Part shown: in pieces, positions 1 through 11,360 of the stretch
How the letters are laid out: each line of letters begins with the position of its first letter
Numbering within the stretch: the first letter of the stretch is position 1
NCBI GenBank assembly: GCA_038025085.1
Contig: CM076143.1
Location: 51,220,501-51,284,500 of the forward strand
Direction: 5' to 3'
Length of the DNA: 64,000 nt
Source: Tetragonia tetragonoides
Taxonomy: Eukaryota; Streptophyta; Magnoliopsida; Caryophyllales; Aizoaceae
Translations under genes and position numbers: made by a program
Notes under the pieces: generated by a model
Seen by the model: only the letters and a program-made list of their open reading frames with translations
What the model was told of the DNA's origin: nothing
Database searches by the model: none

Positions 1-253
1 AGTTTGAAACCAATAGGGGGGTTGACAGCAATAACCACTTGAATATTATTGCACGGATGGAGATCAACACTGCCATCACCACCACCTCTCCCTCCCCCTC
101 CCCCTCCTCCTCCCCCTCCCCCTCCTTCTCTTTCTCCTTCTCCTTCTCGATTTTCTTGTAACACAAACCTCTCCAATTGTGTCCTCTCATGACGGGTGGT
201 CTCACAGATACAAGCGATGCAGCAATATTCTTCTTCTGTTTTGTTGGCCATCT
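1..253 (-). CDS. N-terminal fragment of an unidentified protein (runs off the window)
   Basis: I do not recognise this gene. On the minus strand an ATG at 253-251 opens a frame that stays open for 84 codons to the window edge. The first 20 residues hold a short Cys cluster (YCCIACIC). A charged stretch (ETTRHERTQLERFVLQENRE) follows, then Glu/Arg-rich and Gly-rich low complexity, then an ordinary-looking segment ending VVIAVNPPIGFK. The purine-rich low-complexity part is encoded by the CT-rich block at 70-150. Upstream, on the same strand, a good donor (GTAAGT, intron starting near 1072) and an acceptor near 298 suggest a 5' UTR intron, which is common in plant genes. A real gene is likely because the frame is open beyond the simple repeat and has a supporting splice context. 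A chance open frame cannot be excluded. Confidence 0.5.
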
Positions 254-297
254 TGGAGTTTTGATTTTTGTACAGCGATACAAATTCCTCTTCTTCT

Positions 298-1140
298 CTG
301 CTTAATTTAGGTCTCGATACCTCCTGATTTTGATCCCTCGAAATTTTCAAACCCATATCTTGCTTTTTTCTCTCTATTCCTCTCAATCACCGTGTTCCAA
401 TCCAATACAAATGTTAGCTCTCAATCAATATCAAACCAAAAACACAAAATCAAATTCCCACCCATCTATGACTATATCTACTTATATAATTATATAAATA
501 CATATACAAACTGCGAGTATTATTTCTACAACCCAAAATCTCGTATGAGGCGGCCTCAAGGTAAGGCCTCTCATACAAGCACAATGTCATGCCGATGTCA
601 TGCTAATATATATAGGTAGGCCTTACCTTGAGGCGGCCTCATACAAGACTTGTTGTTTCTACAAAGATTCTCCCTTTATGTGTATATGTGCCTATTTGAG
701 TAGGACTTGAAAGTTGGGTTTTTTTTTTTCCCTTTTTGTGGGTTTTGTGTGTGCAAATTTCCACATTTTGGTTAGTGAGTACAAAGACCTGGTATTAAAA
801 TCCCATCTTCAAATTCATTTTTTCACAGACAAAATACCGCACAAATTATAGCGCAAAATCAGGTATGAATTCAATTCAATTCAAAACAATGAACAATAAG
901 CAAACCCTGGCCTCAATCAACAATAAGAAAACATGATAAGTACTGAACTAATTTTCGGATTTTAATCAATCAAATTAAGCTAAATATCACAGCAATTCTC
1001 AACAAAACTATTTTGAATAGCACATCAATTTTCAATCCAAGAGTAGAACAAAAAAGAAGAAGACAGACTTACAGAATAATGGGAACAGAGACGGTGAGCC
1101 CTAGCTTCATTCAGATTTCAGAGGGAAGTATTGGGTTTTA
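298..1140 (-). other. putative 5' UTR exon and leader intron of the gene at the window start
   Basis: Read on the minus strand, the block 1140-1073 looks like a transcribed leader. It ends at a strong donor CT|GTAAGT (intron from 1072). An acceptor TTAAGCAG lies near 298, some 45 bases before the ATG. No coding potential was seen in between. The intron holds the inverted repeat annotated separately. The structure is inferred from splice sites only. Confidence 0.4.
544..643. repeat. 26-bp inverted repeat with 48-bp loop (hairpin)
   Basis: The left arm at 544-569 (TATGAGGCGGCCTCAAGG...) and the right arm at 618-643 are reverse complements with a single mismatch. Each arm also holds a near-palindromic core, GAGGCGGCCTC. 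The loop contains a short direct repeat (TGTCATGC twice). It lies in the presumed leader intron of the minus-strand gene. It could be a small foldback MITE or a transcribed hairpin; no target-site duplication was clear. Confidence 0.75.
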
Positions 1141-1297
1141 TCTAGTTTTACTTCTTAAATAGTTTTTTTTCTTCTTTTTGACAACAAGTCTTCTTCTTTC
1201 TTATGAAGCGAAGCGATGTCGCATTGGCTGATTGGTTCAGCTCACGGGCCCATATTCATGGCAAACTAGGCATATGCCCGTGTGTGGCACGATACTA

Positions 1298-3090
1298 TGG
1301 AAATTTTTTTTTGTGAGATATTACCTTATTTAACTTTGGTTGCCGACTTGCCGGGTCATATTCAAACCAATTTTATGGTCAAATTCTTTTGTAAATACCC
1401 ATTAGCCATTATACCCCCTACGTGATTGTCAAGTGTAAGGATGGCAATGGGTATCCACCCGATTTGTCATCCATTTATCCCGAAATTAAATTAATATTAA
1501 TACTAATTTTTAATTTTAATTTTAATTTTATTTTTTATTTTTGTTCAACAAATCACTTTTTTTCTAAACCAAACCCTAATGAGTATTGAGTCTATTGACT
1601 GTTGTGAACTAGCTAGTAGCTACGCCTCCGTCAGTCCGTCCTTATCTGAAGCTCTCCATCTAAATTCTTCTCTCCTCAGACTCCTCTTTTGTCTCAAATT
1701 CTCTATTCTCAAACAGCACCATCGTCATCCAAGGTCAATTACTCGTCGTCGCCTCTCACTGTAAGCTCTCTGTCTTTGTCTTCTTCCCTTTTCTTCTGGT
1801 ATGTATGTATGATACAAAAACCCAATCACTAGGAATCGAGGCCGTGAATCGGTCCAAGCCGGGCCAGTTCTCCTATGGCCAAGGCACTAAACCGCATCGT
1901 TGGCCAATGCGGCCATGCAACTGTTTTCATAAAACGCACAGCTTCGGTCCGGTGTGAGTATATCAAAGCGGATTTAATTCATTTCTGATGCTTTCATTTC
2001 AGTGTTCAACTGTTCATCTTCAAAACAACCTTAATTTTTGCACCCCAAAAAAAAAAACCTTAATTTTCAGCAAAAAAACAATCTTTGATGCATCTTAGTG
2101 GTTCTGGTGGAGAATTATGTCGCACTTTCAGGAAATCTATGGACAGCAGATTCAAGAATTTAACCTCTTGCATGTAAATTTGGAGTTCCAATTTGAATTT
2201 GTAAGTTATTTAATCATTTATCAGGTGATTTTTGCTTGAATATGTTTGGATTTATCTTCAGAAATGATGATTCTAAGTAAACGGACATTGTTTTTGGCTA
2301 AGCTAGTTCCCATCCCCCCCCCCCCCCCCTTTCATTGATCAATTTACTTAAGAAGTTATATCAATAGAAGTTAATTTGTTCCGTAATTTGTAATTGTTTC
2401 TTGTGTTTCATCAATTTTAGATCCCCATTAATGGGTATTGTCCATTTGTTCTGATCAAGTGGTTGTTGAAAATGAAATGCTAGAACTTGTGCAATAGGGA
2501 ACTGATTTTGTCCAATTAAGTGTACTTGAAATGATTTTCGAATTCATTTCTAAGTCGATTTTTGGCGCGGAATGTGAAATATTTTCCTTAACGAAAATGT
2601 GAACTTGAAATCCAATGGACATCCATTTACCCGTCATATCCACGGATATCTAAATGGACGGATGAAATTGAGGTAAATTGATATGGATATGGATATGGAT
2701 GGAGCCCAAATAAATGGATATGGATATGGATATGGCTCCACCCGCTCCATATCCGATCCATTGCCATCCCTAGTCACGTGCCACTTAAACCCCCAACCTC
2801 GGCTTATACTATCCTCTTCTAAAGTCAACTTATCTGATTCATCCCTTCCAGATTTATCAATCTCAACCGCCTTTCTTCTACAACTTTGCTTTTTAGAACT
2901 TTTTTTTGACCTTTTCTTGGAGGGTTTAAGTGCCACGTGACAGTTTACGTGGGGGTATAACGGGTATTTACAAAGAAAATTGACCACAAAATGGGATTGG
3001 GTATGACCCGGCAATCAAAACACGGGTAAAAAGTAGTTACAGACAACCTTTTTTAAATAAGGTATTATCTCACAAACTTTTTTGCTAATA
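1298..3090. mobile_element. long-terminal-inverted-repeat (foldback/MITE-like) element, interrupted by a hAT insertion
   Basis: The segment from about 1300 to 1435 reappears in inverted, diverged form at about 2938-3090. Shared blocks include TTGTGAGATA, ACCTTATTTAA, GCCGGGTCATA and GTAAATACCC. The inner part of the arms is a perfect 20-bp inverted repeat, GTCACGTGCCACTTAAACCC at 2773-2792 against its complement at 2922-2941. Removing the hAT element at 1436-2772 joins the left arm into one TIR of roughly 150 bp facing the right arm across a loop of about 130 bp. No transposase was seen. Outer ends are approximate because the termini are A/T runs, and I could not define a target duplication. 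Confidence 0.7.
1436..2772. mobile_element. non-autonomous hAT-like element, nested insertion
   Basis: The ends are TAAGGATGGCAATGGGTA... and ...CCATTGCCATCCCTA, an inverted pair of the TAGGG(A)TGGCAA type found in plant hAT elements. Flanking 8-bp sequences GTCAAGTG (1428-1435) and GTCACGTG (2773-2780) match at 7 of 8 positions, fitting the hAT 8-bp target duplication. The interior has TGGATA-rich simple repeats near the right end (2680-2735), a C run at 2313-2330 and no recognisable transposase. Small open frames here look like chance. Confidence 0.75.
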
Positions 3091-4740
3091 AGGTAGTTAC
3101 TCGCAATATTTCTTTATATTATAAAATTAGTATAACGTGATTACTCAAAAAATCAAAGTGTAATTGTCACTTCTGAAAAATTTATAAGTAATATGCTAAT
3201 AAATATTTATATAATCTATTTAATATCATCCGTGCCACATAATAAAATTGTTAATGACTTATAGGGGACACCTTGTATAAGAGTGTGTTCTTTAAAGCAA
3301 TTCAGCTGAGTGGTGATCTCGTGTAAGGTTAGTGATTTTTAGTTCAGTTCAGTTCCGTGGCGTTCAGTTGAGAAACATACATATTGTCACACATATCAAA
3401 TTGTGTTCACTTCAGTCCTTTTTAACTGAATAGTGTTCATTTTAATTCAATATGGCGGTGTTGATGATTGGTGAGTTCAAATTAATCCAATTCAGTTCTA
3501 TTCAACATTAAACAACACGCTTTGATTTTAACTCTTATCAACTTGCATGACTCACTCCATCTGTTGTATATGGCCCAAATATAAGACCATATTTTTCAAA
3601 ATCTTTACAATTTTAATGTAAAACAATCTTCTATGGTCATTCCTGGTCATTTAAAAGGAAATTCCATAAGCTAAAATTAGGTTCGTTCGGTTGGTGCAGC
3701 CAACGCATCCGCACAGAGTCTCCACAATTTGAATAGCCTAAAATTTCCTTTGGATGTATAAAGGACTAGGCCCAATATTCTTCTAACATCTAATACGTAC
3801 TAGTACTATACACTAGCAGTAGCACTGTAGCAGTGAAACAATTGGAGTAATTAACTAAATCAAATTCCAATGCATAGGTTGCTTTTTTCTCCCTCTTTCT
3901 CTCTCCTCTCTTTCTGTCTCTTTAAGCCGATCATTAAGTGACCTTATATGATTCTCAATGCTCTTATATGGCTGCTAACCTTCATTAGGGTTAGGTTTCA
4001 GTGCGTGCAATGATAATTGATAAATGAAAAACCTAAATTTTGAAACGTTGGAGCTTTGAGATCCACCAACAAGCCTTACAGTTCAACGACATTTATTTAC
4101 TCCTTCTCTGACTTTTCTGTATCTTTTAGTTGCTTAGTAGATACCAAAGCTCCCCCCCCCCCCCTCTTTTTTTTTTTTTTGTTAATTTATCTTTTTATTG
4201 ATTTAAAAAAATAGAAACTAAACAATAATTTGAGGTTATTCGGGTCAATATCGAACTATAGAATTTTATTTATGGAGAAAATATGGAGGAGTAAAAGATA
4301 AATGGAAATTGGAGTAGGATTATATTGTTACGATTCTAATCAAAACATTCCTATGCTATTTTCTTGATTAGAAATGATGTGGTCGTTGAGTTTGCATTTG
4401 GGCATAAAATTATCCAAAATTAATTTACTTTTACCAAATTCTTTTACTTTTCCACTAATGTGTTGATTATTCAAGTCAACTTGGTTTAAATAATTGAAGT
4501 GCACTGTTCTTAAAAAAATAAAAACAAACAAACAATGTTGTATGAGATCGAGATGGATAAAAAGGGTTGATCTTGTACTGGGAGTGATTTTGTCAAGGCA
4601 ATAATCATTTCTTCCAAGTCAAATGACTCAAATAGAATAAGCATTTGCTTTGGAAGAAGCGTTTATTGCCGTATGAGAGGGAGGTAGTTGTTTTTCCTCA
4701 TTACTATCCAATGTCCAATGACATACGGATGAGATGAGTT
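3091..4740. other. intergenic, no gene seen
   Basis: AT-rich sequence with no coding exon I can support. It contains a CAGTTCAGTTC-type low-complexity stretch (3340-3500), a CT-rich block (3890-3925) and adjacent poly-C and poly-T runs (about 4150-4180). Confidence 0.5.
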
Positions 4741-4839
4741 GAACTTATAAATGCCTGACCCAAACCCGTGTGCTGACCCGGCCCGACATACGGGTCAAAG
4801 TTTCATAACAACCCGTCGAAGAAAGACTAAACAGTCGTT

Positions 4840-5693
4840 CCACTACTCACTACAGCGCCTTACTCAGCCCAGTGATCGACGACTGGCAATTGAAAGAGGA
4901 AGATACTGCGTTACCGAAAGCGTTAAGGTAAGCACTCATCCTCTCTTCTCACTGATTAATGGCCTATTTCATGAGATTAACATTTTTATTCGGGTTTAGG
5001 GTTAGGGTTTAAGTTTCATTCTCCGCTAAGTATGTGAACTCGTTTTTATTTCTTTCACAAAGAATCGAAATGCAAGGGTTTTTAAGGTATCTTTTGCGTC
5101 TTCGTTGTGTATAATTGTGTTTCAGATGGTCTTTAATGGTGTTAGTTGTGAGTTGCTATTACACGCGAGAATTTTACAATGTTCGGAACATTATGGGTAT
5201 ATTATTCCATAAATGTAGAAAAAAGAACCAGCTTTTTCAGACGGGAAGGAGTTTTAGGGTTCGAGTATGCTTGGAAATTGGGGGTATGAAATTTAGTTTG
5301 TGTTAAAATTATTGACCCCAAAACTTGTATGCACCGATTCTACGAGTGAGACATCGATTTAGCCCGGTGGTCACACTGATGATTTGCTTGACTGGGTGAG
5401 ATGAGTTGCCTTAGGGGATCTTTTTAATATTTTTGTTGAGTCTAAGTGTGCTCATTTCATTTCTAATCAGACTAGGTATTAATAAATCGAGTCCTGCGGA
5501 TTTGGTAGGGTTATTGATCTTTTCTCTTGGTCAACTGTCTATGTTCTTTACTCATGATTGGCAAGAATGTAGGTCCGAAGTTGAATCAAGGGATACTAAT
5601 TGCACACTCTTTAATGTTGGATAACATTTCTGTATTCAAACAAACTCTTAATGCTAGATGGAAATGATGTTTTTAACTTGCTCTTCTCCACAG
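4840..5693 (+). promoter_or_regulatory. 5' leader exon, leader intron and telo-box cluster of the Pol IV/V subunit 4 gene
   Basis: A leader exon appears to end at 4926 (GTTAAG|GTAAGC). A leader intron then runs to the acceptor CCACAG at 5693, six bases before the start codon. Inside the intron at 4992-5010 is a telomere-like motif, GGGTTTAGGGTTAGGGTTT. Telo-boxes (AAACCCTA and its complement) are common near the starts of plant housekeeping genes. The transcription start itself is not visible. Confidence 0.5.
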
Positions 5694-5698
5694 CATCA

Positions 5699-8600
5699 AT
5701 GAAAGGAGGAAAGGATGATAACTTGTCTAAGTCAAAAAAGGGAAAGAAAGTGCACTTCAATGATGAAGGTAAGGTTTCAGTTCCATTTTTCAGCTTTTGT
5801 CTTACTCCTGTTTTTGTCGGTTCTTACCGAGCTTGATGGTATATTAGCCATCTTGAAGCTCTCAGGTTAGTTTTTACTGCATCGGATGGGAAATCACCAT
5901 GTGAAAGAGAGCTTTGTGTGTCGTTCTCTCCTTAAGTTCGGCATGTGAAGTTTTTTTTCCTTCTCATTAACTACGGAGTATTTGCTGATAGCGGGGATGA
6001 TACCTAAATGTACTTGTACAACACATATTATTAGTAACTTAGTATCGATTATCCGTTGAATTTCTTATATTAATTCACATATGTAGTGTATGTGGCAACT
6101 TCTTATCATTTTTCACAATGGTCTACTAACTTCTCATTTTACATTTTACAGAGTCTCCTGCAAACATTTCTTCAAAATCTGGACGAAAGGGTGAAACCCC
6201 TTTAAGTAGGTTATCTTTCATCCTTTTTACTTCTGTAATTTGCAGCCTGGTATTTAAAGTCATCATCAGTATGTTTAATGCTGCTATCTCTTTGTTAAAC
6301 TGTCTTCTTAGGTGATTCGTTTAAAGGGGGTAAAGGAGGAAAAGCTGCAAATGGTGGGAAGAGCTCTGCCCCTAAAGAACCAACAAAGTATGAACTCAAT
6401 GTTAAGCCAGGTTTGTACTGCCATTCTGGAAGTATTTTGTATGATGTTCGACATTTGTGGTCCCTTTTCCTAGCATGATGTGCTGTTGCTCCAATGGGGA
6501 TGGGTATTGGTGATAACAGAGTTTGGATCCGCTTCCTCTGTCTACAATCCAACCATCCAATCCTGTCTTCGCATACCTAATTAAATGTCTGGTGTAAAAT
6601 TTCAACAACCATTTCTATTGTATAGCTTTGCAACTGGAATATAGTGTGTGTAGATACGGTTTATTTTTTCTATACATTTGTTACATAGTTTTCTTAGTAG
6701 CCTTGTTATAGTGTAGAAATTTTATTAGCATATAGAACTAGTGCCCGGAAATTACAGAACTGGATAAAATAGGTTAAGGAGCTCCCCTGCCCCCATCTCA
6801 CAGCTCAGCTTGTCTGATTGACATTTAGGAAACACGTTGTCACTTTGGTTGACTGATGCAAGAGTTTTTGTTGTCATTGTCATGTCACTGTCATAGATAA
6901 CAAATTATCCAACATTCTCAGATTGATAACAACAACAACAACAACCCAGTAAGTATCCCGCCTAGGGCGGGGTCTGGGGAGGATTCTCAGATTGATAACC
7001 TTCCCTTGAATTTGAGGTTGTATCTTCCCCTTAACCATGAATCTTGTTGGAAAGTGAACTTATGCGCAAAGAGCCAAAGATGGATACAATCTTGCCTTGA
7101 ATCAAACGCTCATTGGACGTACGCCCATGTTCATTAGATGTAAGTTTTTTTCATTAATTTCCAAGGAGAACTTTGGTAGAAGCAACTCCGGAGTACTCCC
7201 CACGCATTTCTTTCTCATTCTTTTGGCATTTGCATCTCCAAAATGATTTTAGGACCTTCAAATGCCATGGTCCATTTATGCATTAATTACCATGGCTTCT
7301 TTTTGTCCTGGCTTGCCCTCAAAATTGCCTCACCTACCCATAGATGTTTGCAAATCGCTACCCCATGGCTGGCTAAGCTACATGCACAATTGCATGTCAT
7401 GCTGGAACTAGATAGAAGAAAGGCCATAATAGTGGTGGTGAAAACTGTCAACTCGTGCTGTTGACACCTTCAGTTTCTGTCAGCTGTCAAATCAAGTGAG
7501 ATGTGAGTTCCAAATCTCGCCGAAGTAGTGAAATCTAGTCTTTCTGGTGATATATAGGTCTCCAACCTCACCAAATGTAATACTGGATTTAAATTCAACG
7601 CTCGAAGCTCTCTAGATGTAGTAATTGATCTTGAATTTTTTCCAAAGTGGGATACAAACAATACACATTGCTTAATTTTGGCACTACCATGAAAGAAAAT
7701 ATGCAAGGCTGAAGGCTGAGTGTCGTGGTTCTTCTTATGCATTTGGTGTCAATGTTATGTGGTAAATCTTCTGTTCTGCTTTATAAACCATCTGTGCCCT
7801 TTTCTTTGGGGGGGAGGGGGGGGGGAAAAGTTATAGGATGGGTTAACAGAGAAAACAGTAACTAACCTAAGGCGGTCCTCGATGATACATCTAGTTAAAA
7901 GGACCCTAGTGTTGTTGGAGATCAGTAATCAAAATCGCTCTGAAAGCCCCTTGGATTTAAAAGCACGATACAATTTGACGAAGCACTTTAATTTGTACAA
8001 ATATAGTCCATAGCTGACAAGTTGCCGAAGTGCACATAACATACTTCTTCTAGGAAAAATGAAAATGCAGGGGACAGTTTCATTGATATATGCTTTACTA
8101 TCTAATATAGTTGATGATCAGGGGAGTTTTTCTCAGATGTGTTATGACAAGTGTTGCTTATAGGGTCATAGATTCATGTAGACACATTTAAGCTAGAGCT
8201 AGATTGGAGAAGTATCTTGTAAAAGAACCTGAGATTGGAGGGACTTCGAAAGGGGGTCTGATCAATCTAGCTTTGAGATGGAATGTGCTTATTATGTTAT
8301 TTGTGTGATAAATTTATTTGCTGTGCTGGTGCATTTTGTCCTTTGCTTTATGGGGAGTGATTTACCACACTACTCACATTTATCACTCAATCTGCAAAAG
8401 TTGGCTCATGGTTTGCTGAAAATGTATCTGGCTGTTTACCGACAGAGCTTCCGAAGAATTCCCAATGTATAATGGATTGTGAGGCAGCTGATATCTTACA
8501 AGGAATCCAGGAGCAGATGGTCTGTTTGTCTCGTGATCCAACTGTAAAGCTTCCAGTGTAAGAATGTTATGCTTATGCTTGTATTACTGTATACAAGGTT

Positions 8601-9335
8601 CCCCGTCCCCTCACCCCCCATCCCCAAATCCTTTTTCTTTCTACTTGCTGTCTCAGAGTTGCACTAAGGTGGGTGGGTAGGCTGTATGGGAAGGAGTAAA
8701 ATGTGGAGTTGCTTTGTAGTTGAGCTAAGTATCAGCTTTTGTGCCTCCTATGGATTTAGCTAAGCAAGCACATAGTTGTGCTTTAGTTGAGTAAGCTCTA
8801 ACACATACTCCTTAATATCAGGTCATTTGACAAGGGGTTACTATACGCCAAAAGTGAAGCTCGTTATACCGATCCCAAGGCTGTTAGACAAGTTCTTCAG
8901 TATCCTTTTTCCATTTCCAATATGTGTTTTATTGTATGTATTTGTTGTATCTCAGCTGTTTAGCCTTTTAACTCGTCAAGCAGAGTTCTCAAAAAACATG
9001 GAGTTCTTGATGAAGAGGTTAGAATCGCAGACCACATTGCTTAGAAGTTAGAAATGTTCTTTTTTAATGGTGATGCCTTTGTTGCAGATCTGCGTCATCG
9101 CCAATACCTCTCCCGAGACCGTTGATGAGGTTTTTGCTCTCGTTCCCTCCATGAAGGTATGCTGCATCCGAGTTTGTGGTTTTGGAGATCAGTTCAGTCA
9201 TATTTGCATCATATGTTATACTTACAATTATCTTTTCTCCAAAAGGCCAAGAGAAGTAAGCTCAGCGAACCACTCAAAGACGTCTTATCTGAGCTGGTTA
9301 AGTTAAGGTTGCCCACCGAAATCCTTCAAGAGTAG
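5699..9335 (+). CDS. NRPD4/NRPE4: DNA-directed RNA polymerases IV and V subunit 4 (RPB4-like)
   Basis: The product is the RPB4-type stalk subunit shared by plant RNA polymerases IV and V, which make and use the RNAs of RNA-directed DNA methylation in the nucleus. Eight exons join in frame: 5699-5768, 6152-6205, 6312-6410, 8446-8557, 8822-8899, 8984-9017, 9088-9156 and 9246-9335. They give 606 nt and 201 residues, close to the roughly 205 residues of the Arabidopsis protein. The N-terminus is a basic, Lys/Gly/Ser-rich tail (SKSKKGKKVHFNDEG), as in NRPD4. The RPB4 core follows: ELPKNSQCIMDCEAADILQG, then YAKSEARYTDPKAVRQVL, then VIANTSPETVDEVFALVPSM, ending in a helix KDVLSELVKL. The basic tail and the MDCEA block favour the Pol IV/V paralogue over Pol II RPB4. 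Intron 3 is about 2 kb and carries a tiny retroelement insertion. All splice sites are GT-AG. Confidence 0.92.
6914..6999 (-). mobile_element. 52-bp 3' fragment of an RTE-type LINE or its SINE, with perfect 17-bp TSD
   Basis: A 17-bp sequence, ATTCTCAGATTGATAAC, occurs at 6914-6930 and again at 6983-6999. Between them lies a 52-bp insert which, read on the minus strand, goes CCTCCCCAGACCCCGCCC...ACTGGG and ends in (GTT)n. A TTG-repeat tail with this GACCCC...GGGATA...GGG body is typical of the 3' ends of plant RTE LINEs and of TS-type SINEs. It is an extremely 5'-truncated and, given the perfect TSD, young insertion in intron 3 of the Pol IV/V gene. Confidence 0.8.
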
Positions 9336-11134
9336 AGAGTAATGCTGAAGTACAGATCTTTATGGTTTCCTCAGATAGGGTGGTCTTCTGTTTGCTCTTT
9401 GCTCCGTTGTATAGGTTGGGCTGTAAGTAAATGGCTACTATCTACTTATGAACTATTGTGGAATTGTTATGATGTCGTACGATTGGCTCTATGTAGGTCT
9501 CTCCAATTCTGCAGATGCTGACTTTGAATTAGTGATGCTAACAATACCATGCATGGCTTCAGTGTTTTCTCAATTGGCCTTGAAACGATCTTTGGGTGTA
9601 CTGGCCTGTGGTAGTCGCTCTGTACTTCTGTCATACTAATTAGAGTACAGTGTTGGGAGGAGCTCTAGATGCTGCGTTAACGGACATGCAAAATCTTAAG
9701 TGATGTATAAAGCTTTGTCATATTTTAGAGCCCTATTGTGGAGCCTTTCCAATCTGTTGATTTTGTTTTTGTTGATATCTATGTATGTTTGCCGATACTT
9801 GTCTTTGCATGCTGTAGAAGAAACCAGATTGCCATGTCTTGTTGGTATCCGATGATGTTGCATTTCTTGGGATAAAATTGAAGCTAACCAGGTTTATATG
9901 GTCCTTGTCACGTAGCTCCAAAATGCATATCCCGTATAATTAGTTGAGCCAACATTCTTAAGCATTATCTTTCCAGTGAAGGATCTAGTAGGGAAGCCTA
10001 AAGATTCGTTAGAAGCTTCACATGGTTTTTATTTATATGCTTGAAGCTATTAACTTTGTAGCATAAGACTTATTGCTCATGCATTCCCGGAATGCAAGGT
10101 ACAAAAATTGGAACTTTCGCCATTTGGGTGGAGATCCTTGGACCTAGTCAATTCCAGTCTTCACTCCTCTCGGCTGGTTTTGAGTTTTTATTTTTTTTTT
10201 GAAAACTAAAATCCAATTTTTTTGGAAACCACGATTTATGGTTTTCAATTTTCAGTTTTGACAATAAAGTAGACAACTATTGTTATGAGGGTAAGATTTT
10301 TAGTAAGGATTTTTTGTCCCACTTTCTGTGTCATCTCCTGTCGCACTCTCTTATACATTGGATGTTTTAAATTTTATTATTAAATTGGAATGCAGGACAA
10401 AATCACGGATGATTTGGAATACATGACAAAATCACAGATGGCTATGATATGGTTTGGACATGAAGTGGTACATATAAGGAGACAGAAGATCCCTATTGAA
10501 AAATTTTCATCTTCAAATAAACTACTTTCTATAACAAAAACTTACAACTCGCAACCACCTGTTTGGATCCGTTATTCAAATTCAAATACTACACACTAGG
10601 TGTACAATGCATACATATGAAAAGTTTTAAATTTTCTAGACTAGTATTAACTTGAATTGAACAATTTAATATACTGTATAAGCTATATGTACTTCAACTA
10701 AGTGTGGTCTAATCATATGCTTATCATGATATAGGACTAGTAATAGTGGAGTATTATACTTTCTCATAAGCAAACAAAACGAGGTTTTTCATCCGGAACA
10801 GGACGAGCGTTTGCTTAATAAATTACATGTCACCATCACGGCAAATAAGTAAGCAAATGTTATAGTGGAGGACAATTTGGATTGTTTTCATTGTGTGTTC
10901 TGTTTGCCCTTTTGGCTTTCATCATTTGCCTTTCTGGAGTTGAAAAACTCGATCGGGCCAAAGTGGAATAAACAACAAACACCTTCATTCTTTTCTCAAA
11001 TGGGAATGTTTATGTTTTGTCAGGACCAGACACTTTCGCTTAAATTCATCATCTTCTACGTACTTTGTTTCCAATTCGTCGATCGTGAGTAGTCCCCATA
11101 TGTATGTATATAATACCTGAACAACTCGATTCAT
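9336..11134. other. 3' region of the Pol IV/V gene and intergenic DNA
   Basis: The first few hundred bases are the likely 3' UTR. The rest has no exon-like frame or family match that I can support. A short open frame near 10865-11092 has no recognisable domain and no splice support. Confidence 0.45.
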
Positions 11135-11160
11135 ACATACGTATTAAGTTTACCAATTAG

Positions 11161-11334
11161 TGGTTGGTGTGAGTAGTTCGACACTCTCATTCCTTAAGCA
11201 ATATCGAGGATTCGAATCTTGTAAATAGAAAAACTACTTAGTAGAGGTACTTTACCCTTTCATGAATCGACCCTATCCGAATAAGATTAGTATTGACTCA
11301 AAGAACTTTGGTGATAAACATGTGGTTAAACCTT
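11161..11334 (+). mobile_element. old tRNA-derived SINE-like insertion
   Basis: The segment is flanked by a 26-bp imperfect direct repeat (11135-11160 and 11335-11360, about five mismatches, both starting ACATACGTAT). It contains GATTCGAATCT near 11211, two changes from the pol III box B consensus GGTTCGANTCC. A box A-like TGGTTGGTGTG stands at its start but is poor. No poly-A tail survives. The flanking repeat is the best evidence. Confidence 0.45.
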
Positions 11335-11360
11335 ACATACGTATAAAGCTTATTAATTGG

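Noticed and set aside
2634..3014. 126-codon minus-strand frame in the hAT/foldback element
   Set aside because: Its most distinctive part is the translated TGGATA repeat (YPYPYP, SISISI). It spans the hAT boundary and so cannot be an ancestral gene.
10865..11092. 75-codon frame MEDNLDCFHCVF... as a small gene
   Set aside because: No domain, no splice or promoter support; low-complexity hydrophobic composition compatible with chance.
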